From the NCBI GenBank assembly GCA_938038035.1, contig CALHQV010000305.1:1-38101 (forward strand): a stretch of 38,101 nucleotides of DNA, given 5' to 3'. Positions 32,919 to 38,101 of the stretch are shown here, in pieces. The notes under the pieces were generated by a model that did no database searches, had not been told where the DNA came from, and worked only from the letters and a program-made list of their open reading frames with translations. Numbering within the stretch: position 1 is the stretch's first letter; each line of letters opens with the position of its first letter. The stretch comes from an uncultured Gemella sp. (GTDB taxonomy: Bacteria; Bacillota; Bacilli; Staphylococcales; Gemellaceae). Both the position numbers and the translations under genes were made by a program.

Positions 32919-33551
32919 TTACTTCTTCATGACAATTGGCAAAGTAGCCAGAACAATCTCTACAATCTTAGAAACTATTTCAGGGTCTACACCCTCTTTG
33001 CTGATTTTGTCAGCAATTTCTTGAAGTTCATTTTTAGATTGAGATTTAGATTGTTTAGGTTCTTTACCTTCCAGTTCACGAACCAGTCTCAAAGATTCTG
33101 GGTCGTTCATTGATTTGTAATTGTTCTCATCGATATTAACGAGTACCGTTACATCAATTTCTACTTGAATTTCTGGTGCTAAAGATTTAAGGTGACCGAT
33201 TAAACTATCAACATATTTAACGATAGCGCCAATTGTTTCTTCTGAAAGTTCTTCCCATTGGTTTGGTAATACACCAAGTGTGGTTTCGATTCCTTTACTG
33301 GCGATATGAATTTGGCCAATGGTTTTACTTGCATCGAGTTTGAATGGGAATGGGCGCACCCCACTTACCCCATTTTCACTTTTACGAGAAGTATGTGACT
33401 GAATAAGGACGTTTTGCACCACATCGAATTTGAACAATGCTTTATCACCAAAGTTCTCTATCAGTACTTTCTTCACTGCTTTGGTGAAGAATTTAGAGAA
33501 TTGGAACTTCTTGATGAAGATTTGATTTTGTTGGGTATTTTGAACGTTCAT
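32919..33551 (-). CDS. Unknown 210-aa protein
   Basis: Start at 33551 chosen because TTTATATAAAGGAAATTAAA precedes this ATG; the longer GTG-initiated frame to 33611 begins inside the leader hairpin. Soluble, mixed alpha/beta in residues 1-~160, then a Lys/Ser/Gln linker (EGKEPKQSKSQSKNE) and a C-terminal helix ending in a hydrophobic stretch (VSKIVEIVLATLPIVMKK). No family recognised. It has a strong promoter-like motif and a 5' hairpin, so early or independent expression is likely. Confidence 0.7.
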   Translation of the reverse strand: MNVQNTQQNQIFIKKFQFSKFFTKAVKKVLIENFGDKALFKFDVVQNVLIQSHTSRKSENGVSGVRPFPFKLDASKTIGQIHIASKGIETTLGVLPNQWEELSEETIGAIVKYVDSLIGHLKSLAPEIQVEIDVTVLVNIDENNYKSMNDPESLRLVRELEGKEPKQSKSQSKNELQEIADKISKEGVDPEIVSKIVEIVLATLPIVMKK

Positions 33552-33582
33552 TTTAATTTCCTTTATATAAAGATTGGATAGA

Positions 33583-33614
33583 ATAGTGAAAGGAACCGTC
33601 GTCCCTTTCACTAT
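33583..33614 (-). promoter_or_regulatory. 5'-leader hairpin, 11-bp stem
   Basis: ATAGTGAAAGG and CCTTTCACTAT around a 10-nt loop. On the minus strand it begins at about the expected transcription start of the promoter at 33609-33623, so the transcript would start with a hairpin. Confidence 0.55.
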
Positions 33615-33623
33615 AATAGTATA
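33609..33623 (-). promoter_or_regulatory. Promoter TATACTATTATAGTG
   Basis: One mismatch from the motif. CTGAAA lies 18 bp upstream of TATACT as a possible -35 box, inside the palindrome at 33626-33648. Confidence 0.65.
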
Positions 33624-33625
33624 GA

Positions 33626-33675
33626 CCTGAAATATTTTATATTTCAGGCGACTTAGGTGTGTTACACACCGTAAG
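33626..33675. repeat. Double-hairpin cassette, copy C
   Basis: CCTGAAATAT and ATATTTCAGG around TTT (33626-33648), CGA spacer, then CTTAGGTGTG-TTA-CACACCGTAAG (33652-33675), followed by TTATTTAAA as in copy A. The second hairpin is longer than in copy A by one pair on each arm. Read on the minus strand it lies after the spanin operon and before the next promoter, the order of a terminator-promoter cassette. Confidence 0.7.
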
Positions 33676-33695
33676 TTATTTAAAATTATTTTGAA

Positions 33696-33956
33696 TTAGT
33701 TAGCCTTACGAATAATGTCTTGAGATTGACGGATACATTGGGTTAATGTATTAACAACAATACGACACTCCTCATTCTCTTGTACTACCTCTACATAAGC
33801 ACGAACCAAATCACCATTGGTTTTAATCTCTTGGCGTTTAATAGGATCAGCACATACGTTTGGAATAGGACAATCGTAAGCCACATATTCTTTTACTTTA
33901 GTCGGTGTCGTACAAGCTACAACAGAAAGTAAAATAGGAAGAATTAAGTATTTCAT
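33696..33956 (-). CDS. Outer-membrane spanin (Rz1-like o-spanin) lipoprotein
   Basis: 86 aa. Lipoprotein signal MKYLILPILLSVVAC with lipobox VVAC and Cys15. The mature chain starts CTTPTKVKEYVAYDCPIPNV, followed by NGDLVRAYVEVVQENEECR and a C-terminal TQCIR segment. This is the common pattern of Rz1-type o-spanins: a short lipoprotein with Pro/Cys residues and an NGDL..A..E.. helix near the C-terminus. With the inner-membrane partner directly upstream it fuses the inner and outer membranes at the last lysis step. Gene order i-spanin then o-spanin with a 3-bp gap is typical. TTTTT AAGG-type site overlaps the previous gene end. It shows that the host has an outer membrane. Confidence 0.82.
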   Translation of the reverse strand: MKYLILPILLSVVACTTPTKVKEYVAYDCPIPNVCADPIKRQEIKTNGDLVRAYVEVVQENEECRIVVNTLTQCIRQSQDIIRKAN

Positions 33957-33959
33957 TTT

Positions 33960-34373
33960 TTATTCCTTAGATTTTAAAGGGATAGATGGGATAGATGGAA
34001 TACCATTTGCGATATTTCTAATATCTAAAGGCAATTCTTGAGATTCGTATTCTTTGTGTTTGTCTAAAGAATGCTCTAAGTCTTCTTTAACTTTATTGAA
34101 GTTATCATGACTTTGTTTAAATAATGCTAACTGATTATCAGCAGCAGTTTTATAAGCAGTCGCTAATTCAGTTTGTAGAGCCAATTCTCTTTTCAAATCA
34201 CGTACTTCATCTTCTAACAACACAATCTTTTCTTTTCGAGTATCTAATGCTCGAGATTGATGTTGAATAATGACCAAAGAGATAACAATGACAGACATTA
34301 GAAAAATAAATAATCCAGGGATTATCCATCTTTTAACACTTTGTTTATAACCATTTAAATCAGAATAAAGCAT
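33960..34373 (-). CDS. Inner-membrane spanin (Rz-like i-spanin)
   Basis: 137 aa. N-terminal 14 residues cytosolic, one membrane segment (WIIPGLFIFLMSVIVISLVI, residues ~16-36), then a periplasmic coiled coil (~45-110) with heptads such as KIVLLEDEVRDLKRELAL, and a Pro/Ile-rich C-terminus (NGIPSIPSIPLKSKE) for contact with the partner. This is the standard i-spanin layout. It lies 3 bp upstream of the o-spanin gene and 5 bp after the stop codon of the 191-aa gene, in one operon. No lysin or holin was recognised nearby; the lysis genes are probably dispersed, as is common in jumbo phages. Confidence 0.8.
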   Translation of the reverse strand: MLYSDLNGYKQSVKRWIIPGLFIFLMSVIVISLVIIQHQSRALDTRKEKIVLLEDEVRDLKRELALQTELATAYKTAADNQLALFKQSHDNFNKVKEDLEHSLDKHKEYESQELPLDIRNIANGIPSIPSIPLKSKE

Positions 34374-34378
34374 ATTTA

Positions 34379-34954
34379 TTATATCCTTTCACCAAACCTC
34401 ATGTAACGTACATCAGTAAATGTTAATGCTTGATTGGTTTCTGGCATACTTAAAGTATTAAACCAGTCAGAACCATCGTAGTAACTAGGTGAATTGATTT
34501 TAATAAATGGCATATATTCACCTTGAGACCACTCGGCATTATAATCATTAATGTATTTCTCATGTAGTAACATGAAGGTATTTGTTTTAATAAGAATAAC
34601 GTCCATTTTATTTCCATGGACATCAGTAACTGTTTGAAACTTAAGATTACCAGAATTGATAAATGTATCGTATTGTTCGGGTTTTACTAAAGGGACAAAA
34701 GTAGCTTCTACTTCTAAATCTTCTTTAATAAGATACTTAGGTAATCTATTCTTAGAATACACTATAGTGACCGCTGTTTGACGAGCTAAGCCCTCTTTAT
34801 TCAAAAGGGTATGACATACCCCAACACCATCTAAAATCGAAGCTAGAGCCAATACAGACTCATTAGAGAGCATTAACGATACATGGTCAATACAAATAAG
34901 GTCATCCCGAACAACAGAGTACATCTCTTTACTGGGGAGAATAATACTATCCAT
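34379..34954 (-). CDS. Unknown 191-aa protein upstream of the spanins
   Basis: Soluble, no signal peptide or membrane segment. Ends with DVRYMRFGERI. No family recognised. It is the first gene of the spanin operon (gaps of 5 and 3 bp). TAAAGGAATACATT precedes the ATG. A TATACTGAATG motif at 34981-34991 may be its promoter. A lysis or late function is suggested only by operon membership. Confidence 0.7.
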   Translation of the reverse strand: MDSIILPSKEMYSVVRDDLICIDHVSLMLSNESVLALASILDGVGVCHTLLNKEGLARQTAVTIVYSKNRLPKYLIKEDLEVEATFVPLVKPEQYDTFINSGNLKFQTVTDVHGNKMDVILIKTNTFMLLHEKYINDYNAEWSQGEYMPFIKINSPSYYDGSDWFNTLSMPETNQALTFTDVRYMRFGERI

Positions 34955-34980
34955 AATGTATTCCTTTATTTAAATAAGTA

Positions 34981-34991
34981 CATTCAGTATA
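34981..34991 (-). promoter_or_regulatory. Possible promoter for the spanin operon
   Basis: On the minus strand ATTATACTGAATG has TATACT 32 bp upstream of the start at 34954. It lacks the ATTAAAG part of the recurrent motif, so it may belong to another promoter class. Confidence 0.3.
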
Positions 34992-35012
34992 ATATTATTC
35001 CTAAATTAAAAT

Positions 35013-36524
35013 CTAAACCACACTCTTAAACAACACACCAAAATAACCAGCAATGAACATATGGCTATTATTAGATAGAGTATTCATGGTGAAGAAATCA
35101 CTGTCTTGTGTATTATAAATGTTTTTCAATCCAGTATAGTTTCTAGGATTTGTCTCCTTAATATAAGATAAATATTCATTGGTTAGATGACCTGGATTAA
35201 CTCTGATATTAAACCTACTATAAATCCATTCATTAAATTCTTTAAAAATAGTAGCAAAAAAGAAATCCTTAACCCACATATTTTCATTAGTAGTCGGTTG
35301 ACCATTAAATGCTTCTAGTTTACAAACAATACCAGCATAGTCTCTAAATTCATTCGTATCGATATAAGGTTTATTTAAATGTTTTGTAAACTGGAGTTGA
35401 ATATTAGTACCTACAGCTAAACCATTATTAATACCTGCTACATTTTTCATGGTAAATCTTTTACCAGGCTCTCTATTGGTTTCTTTTAAAAAACGGATAA
35501 AAACAGAACCAATATGTAATTGCAAGATAATAGATTTAAATCCATGATATTTACCATCATCGCAATAGAATACACGATAACCAATGATATCATCTTCACC
35601 AACAATAGCAGCACCACGTTTCCAGATATTATTTACCCAAAAACCATCTAAAGTATAATCGTATACCGATGTTTTAATAGCAGGGTCTTTAACAAAATTA
35701 ACAACCTTAGTCGTAATCGCTGGGATATATTGTTCTTCAATATCGATGTCTTGAATTAAGAAAGGTTTATTATTAAATGGTTCAATATTGTTCTTAAGAT
35801 TAAGCATTTTAATAAAGAACTCTTTTACGGATTCATTACCTGTAAAACGACCATCTAAAGAATAAGCTCTTTCAATCCTAAAACCACTATTGTCTTGATA
35901 TTCATTAGAAGGAAAGTGCCAGTTAAAATTCCAACCACCGAAGAATGAACCAATCAATTGATTTTTAGCTTTAGGAAAGAAGTAACGAGATACGTAGATT
36001 TGTGTAGGGATACTGTTAATAGAAACCATTTCTCTAACATTAAATCCATATTGTTTACTTCCGTAGTAACAAGGGGAAGCTAGAGAAGGAAATACAGTCA
36101 TAGAGCGGAAGTCTTCAGATACTTCTACACGAAAAGGAAACCTATCTTCTTGAGAAAACTTAGGATGTCTATTTATCTTTTCTGCTAACTTTTCATTCAT
36201 TGCAGTACGATTACTAAAGTCTACTAATCCTTCTGTTCGCTCATCATGTTCTAATCTAAACGATGTATCACCTGGAAAACCAAGAGGAACACGATTATAG
36301 TTACTCTCAGCATAAGCATTTTTTTCACGTAAATGTGTAGGTGAGTTTGGTAAGATATGTAAATGTAATTCTGTATTATAACTTTTACCATTAATGGTCT
36401 TATCACGTGCTAGACAAGAATATCCTTCAATATCATTCTTAACAGTTTGTGGGATATTAGCTTGTTCTAAAAGATACATTAGATTATCTGTTTGTGATTT
36501 TTCTGGATCGACTAATATAGCCAT
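35013..36524 (-). CDS. Unknown 503-aa protein
   Basis: Not recognised. Soluble and beta-rich with many aromatic residues, Asn and Gly (SFFGGWNFNWHFPSNEYQDN). No signal peptide, no membrane segment. AAAAGGAGTATTTTA precedes the ATG. It lies downstream of the terminator at 36548-36574 and upstream of the spanin operon with a 58-bp gap, so it may be transcribed alone. Size and composition resemble the 558-584-aa proteins of the 24-31 kb block, but I see no clear alignment. Confidence 0.7.
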   Translation of the reverse strand: MAILVDPEKSQTDNLMYLLEQANIPQTVKNDIEGYSCLARDKTINGKSYNTELHLHILPNSPTHLREKNAYAESNYNRVPLGFPGDTSFRLEHDERTEGLVDFSNRTAMNEKLAEKINRHPKFSQEDRFPFRVEVSEDFRSMTVFPSLASPCYYGSKQYGFNVREMVSINSIPTQIYVSRYFFPKAKNQLIGSFFGGWNFNWHFPSNEYQDNSGFRIERAYSLDGRFTGNESVKEFFIKMLNLKNNIEPFNNKPFLIQDIDIEEQYIPAITTKVVNFVKDPAIKTSVYDYTLDGFWVNNIWKRGAAIVGEDDIIGYRVFYCDDGKYHGFKSIILQLHIGSVFIRFLKETNREPGKRFTMKNVAGINNGLAVGTNIQLQFTKHLNKPYIDTNEFRDYAGIVCKLEAFNGQPTTNENMWVKDFFFATIFKEFNEWIYSRFNIRVNPGHLTNEYLSYIKETNPRNYTGLKNIYNTQDSDFFTMNTLSNNSHMFIAGYFGVLFKSVV

Positions 36525-36547
36525 TAAAATACTCCTTTTAAATCAAA

Positions 36548-36574
36548 AAAAAGAGAAGGATTACTTCTCTTTTT
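36548..36574 (-). terminator. Rho-independent terminator of the small-protein operon
   Basis: AAAAAGAGAAG and CTTCTCTTTTT around a 5-nt loop, with TTTTTTTTG on the minus strand, 8 bp after the stop codon at 36583. Confidence 0.85.
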
Positions 36575-36582
36575 GTATTGTA

Positions 36583-36777
36583 TTAGTTGCACTCTTCCGA
36601 TGAAGGTGCTTTCATACAATAATCAGCAAGGTCTTCAATTTGACGCATCTTAGCGTCAGCTTTAGCTTCAGCTGTCATGCGAGCACCCATAGTGACATCG
36701 CTGTCACTAGGGGATACTACGTAGATTGTCAATGCCGCTACTGCGGCGATGAGAATGTGGCGAATTTTCAATTTCAT
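36583..36777 (-). CDS. Small membrane or exported protein
   Basis: 64 aa from the ATG at 36777 (GAAAGGAAAGAAA upstream; an in-frame TTG five codons earlier is less likely). N-terminus MKLKIRHILIAAVAALTIYV looks like a signal anchor or a cleavable signal peptide (possible cut near VVS). The mature part is ~40 aa with two Cys (DYCMKAP and EECN). Its ribosome site overlaps the stop region of the upstream gene, so the two are coupled. GC content is about 42-50% in sampled lines, higher than the surrounding AT-rich genes. Not recognised. Confidence 0.65.
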   Translation of the reverse strand: MKLKIRHILIAAVAALTIYVVSPSDSDVTMGARMTAEAKADAKMRQIEDLADYCMKAPSSEECN

Positions 36778-36788
36778 TTTCTTTCCTT

Positions 36789-37154
36789 TCAATTTTGTTC
36801 AATTTCGGCCAGTTGTTGGGTGGAGAGTTCAACCATCTTGGCTATCTCTTTATCCTGCTCTTTGATAAGATTTTCAACTGCAATAATCTTATCAACTTCT
36901 TGGATTACACTCTCTACTTCCTGGATATGGAATTTAATGATTTCCATATCACATTCGAGTTGATGTTTCTCCACACCAATGTTTGTTACTTCTTCGTACA
37001 CTTTGATAGTGTACTCTGAATCCATCAAACGATTGGCTTTCAAAGAAAGCTTTTGGTGTAAGGCTTTCTTTTCTTCCAATTGGGCTTTGAAGTTTTTCAA
37101 AGATTGCTCCATTTGGTCTTTCAAAGAATTCATTTTAATTTCAACTGTTTCCAT
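36789..37154 (-). CDS. Small coiled-coil protein
   Basis: 121 aa, almost entirely predicted helix with heptad repeats of Leu/Ile/Val and Glu/Lys (NSLKDQMEQSLKNFKAQLEE and later IKEQDKEIAKMVELSTQQLA). It resembles in design the 92-aa protein at 37734-38012. TTAAGGAGACTACT precedes the ATG. First gene of an operon with the small membrane protein. Function unknown; it may be an oligomeric adaptor or inhibitor. Confidence 0.7.
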   Translation of the reverse strand: METVEIKMNSLKDQMEQSLKNFKAQLEEKKALHQKLSLKANRLMDSEYTIKVYEEVTNIGVEKHQLECDMEIIKFHIQEVESVIQEVDKIIAVENLIKEQDKEIAKMVELSTQQLAEIEQN

Positions 37155-37192
37155 AGTAGTCTCCTTAAGTTGTTGGAATTGTTTTGTGTAGA

Positions 37193-37210
37193 TAGATTAG
37201 TAAGAATCTA
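37193..37210 (-). promoter_or_regulatory. Leader hairpin upstream of the coiled-coil gene
   Basis: TAGATT and AATCTA pair around AGTAAG in the 125-bp gap between 37154 and 37280. The gap also contains AACCGTTACTTA (37250-37261), which recurs at 18424-18435. No clear copy of the promoter motif was seen here. Confidence 0.35.
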
Positions 37211-37279
37211 TTACGGTGCATTGAGGAACATAGCTGCACTAGGCTACTTAACCGTTACTTACTTAACGTTTGTTTTCCA

Positions 37280-37624
37280 TCACTTAACAGTGTAGATACT
37301 GAAGCTAAATGTGGCTTCAGCGATTTCGCTGTCAGTGTATTCGTGACGGTCGGTGAGTCGTGGTAAACCACGAACACCCATTACGATTACACTATCACCA
37401 CTGTTAACCACAACACGTGGTGGTGTAGCTGGAATTTCCACATGGATGGAGAATTTCTTCTCCATCGCTGAGATAGTGGCCACGTGAGATGGGTTCAAGC
37501 ATGGGGTAACGCCTTGCTCGATGAGGGCTTTTACTTCATCGATTGTCAGGCTCTTGCGAGTAATCTCGCAGTCATCTTGGAACATTGAATCAGCAAGTGC
37601 GAATCCAAAGAATGTTGTTGACAT
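37280..37624 (-). CDS. DUF1874 / AcrIII-1-like protein, candidate viral ring nuclease
   Basis: 114 aa from the ATG at 37624 (GAAAGGAAGAGTATT upstream). It matches the DUF1874 family (STIV B116, SIRV1 gp29) from end to end as I recall those sequences: N-terminal TTFFGFALADSMF against VYLANAFSINML, LTIDEVKALIEQGV, H47 in NPSHVATIS at the position of the catalytic His of SIRV1 AcrIII-1 (GHDST), GDSVIV (76-81), and PRLTD (88-92), where the catalytic Glu of the RLEEG segment is replaced by Asp92. AcrIII-1 cleaves cyclic tetra-adenylate, the second messenger of type III CRISPR, and so switches off Csx1/Can1-type effectors. GC content is about 43-53% in sampled lines, above its neighbours. It is single, with promoter and leader hairpin at 37662-37702. 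Activity is not shown; some DUF1874 members may have other roles. Confidence 0.7.
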   Translation of the reverse strand: MSTTFFGFALADSMFQDDCEITRKSLTIDEVKALIEQGVTPCLNPSHVATISAMEKKFSIHVEIPATPPRVVVNSGDSVIVMGVRGLPRLTDRHEYTDSEIAEATFSFSIYTVK

Positions 37625-37661
37625 AATACTCTTCCTTTCTATAAATGTAAAATAAGTTAAT

Positions 37662-37683
37662 GAGAAGAAATAATTTTCTTCTC
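37662..37683 (-). promoter_or_regulatory. 5'-leader hairpin of the DUF1874 gene
   Basis: GAGAAGAAA and TTTCTTCTC form a 9-bp stem with loop TAAT, starting a few bases downstream of the predicted transcription start. Confidence 0.55.
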
Positions 37684-37687
37684 TTTT

Positions 37688-37702
37688 CACCTTGATAGTA
37701 TG
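37688..37702 (-). promoter_or_regulatory. Promoter CATACTATCAAGGTG
   Basis: Variant of the motif on the minus strand, with TTGTAT 18 bp upstream of CATACT. It lies 64 bp upstream of the DUF1874 start codon. Confidence 0.6.
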
Positions 37703-37733
37703 TATTTGAAAAAATCTAAAATACAAAATACAA

Positions 37734-38012
37734 TTAGATGTTTTCAATAGCAGATTCAATATCGGTAATTTGTTTATTGATAACAAGTAACTGTGAATGT
37801 ATTTTAGCTTTCAAACTACGTAATTCACTAATCTTTGCTTCAATGTTTTTATCAATCCCAAAATGTGGTCTAATAGCCGTTTGAACACATAACTCGGTAT
37901 TTACTTCATCGTGGGTTTTCTTCAGTTTAGACTTAACTTTATTTAAAGAAGATAAGTCTTCTTTTAACATTTTCTTTTGTTGCTCTAAAAACGTTTGCAT
38001 GGTCATTTCCAT
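37734..38012 (-). CDS. Small coiled-coil protein
   Basis: 92 aa from the ATG at 38012, with TTTATATAAAGGAAACTAAA upstream; the extended frame to 38066 runs into the leader hairpin. Predicted helix over nearly its full length with Leu/Lys heptads (LKEDLSSLNKVKSKLKKTHD) and a second helix (SELRSLKAKIHSQLLVINKQ). Its stop codon lies 32 bp before the next promoter motif. No family recognised. Similar in size and design to the 121-aa protein at 36789. Confidence 0.68.
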   Translation of the reverse strand: MEMTMQTFLEQQKKMLKEDLSSLNKVKSKLKKTHDEVNTELCVQTAIRPHFGIDKNIEAKISELRSLKAKIHSQLLVINKQITDIESAIENI

Positions 38013-38043
38013 TTTAGTTTCCTTTATATAAAATATTAAAAAT

Positions 38044-38061
38044 AGAGAAGGTGACTTCTCT
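38044..38061 (-). promoter_or_regulatory. 5'-leader hairpin
   Basis: AGAGAAG and CTTCTCT pair around GTGA. It starts within a few bases of the predicted transcription start of the promoter at 38064-38078. Confidence 0.5.
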
Positions 38062-38063
38062 TT

Positions 38064-38078
38064 CAATTTAATAGTATG
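38064..38078 (-). promoter_or_regulatory. Promoter CATACTATTAAATTG
   Basis: Motif copy on the minus strand preceding the 92-aa gene. TATAAATA lies just upstream. The -35 region is at the window edge. Confidence 0.6.
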
Positions 38079-38101
38079 TATTTATATTAAAATAAAATAA
38101 A

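Noticed and set aside
33552..33611. GTG start extending the 210-aa protein
   Set aside because: The GTG lies at the predicted transcription start inside the leader hairpin; the ATG at 33551 has the usual AAAGGAA leader.
20784..33675. Repeated intergenic hairpins as a CRISPR array or tRNA genes
   Set aside because: Copies are kilobases apart with different sequence, no spacer-repeat periodicity and no cloverleaf or CCA end.

Overview
The window looks like part of the genome of an AT-rich, tailed jumbo phage of the phiKZ type (Chimalliviridae-like) that infects a Gram-negative host. Four observations support this. (1) The protein at 11519-13222 reads like the N-terminal half of a split, phage-encoded multisubunit RNA polymerase beta subunit. 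(2) A ~760-aa major capsid candidate carries a long propeptide, and a ~1000-aa portal candidate lies four genes away. (3) RuvC-like, DnaB/RecA-like and SNF2-type replication enzymes are present. (4) A spanin pair implies an outer membrane to breach. No tRNA, integrase, IS element or CRISPR array was seen. Coding density is very high and no stretch over 300 bases lacks a gene. The host cannot be named from the sequence.

Layout. 1-6136 (minus strand): the start of a truncated gene, then a tightly packed operon of a 780-aa protein, a 298-aa protein, a RuvC-like resolvase, two small membrane proteins and a CYTH-like protein with a very acidic tail. 6174-9173 (plus): portal candidate, divergent from the operon across only 37 bp. 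9237-18302 (minus): an Asn-rich 749-aa protein, the RNA polymerase beta N-terminal half, a coiled-coil/hydrophobic-tail protein, the capsid protein and a 235-aa neighbour. 18475-20007 (plus): DnaB-like helicase with an altered P-loop. 20095-20709 (minus): membrane-anchored protein. 20910-24047 (plus): SNF2 helicase interrupted by a 334-aa LAGLIDADG intein exactly in its DE-CH box. 24122-31938 (minus): four unrecognised 558-584-aa proteins (two of them clear paralogues), a small lipoprotein and a 154-aa protein, most separated by long hairpins. 32114-33551 (minus): two unknown proteins. 33696-36524 (minus): spanin pair and two unknown proteins. 36583-38012 (minus): small coiled-coil/membrane proteins and a 114-aa DUF1874 protein resembling the AcrIII-1 viral ring nucleases.

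Regulation can be read directly. Almost every gene block ends in a long, nearly perfect 12-16-bp hairpin. A 15-bp promoter-like motif, TATAYTATTAAWGTGA on the minus strand, precedes mainly the small accessory genes and is followed by a hairpin at the predicted 5' end of the transcript in four or five cases. Three intergenic regions carry a shared double-hairpin element (AT-rich hairpin plus CTTAGG..CCGTAAG hairpin, with compensating base changes), reminiscent of the mobile promoter/stem-loop (PeSL) cassettes of T4-type phages. Ribosome binding sites are uniform (TTTATATAAAGGAA.. before ATG) and decided most starts.

The most interesting candidate is the DUF1874 gene at 37280-37624. Nucleus-forming jumbo phages evade DNA-targeting CRISPR but remain open to RNA-targeting type III systems, so a ring nuclease that removes the cyclic tetra-adenylate alarm signal would fill exactly that gap. 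Its GC content is well above that of its surroundings, which suggests recent acquisition.
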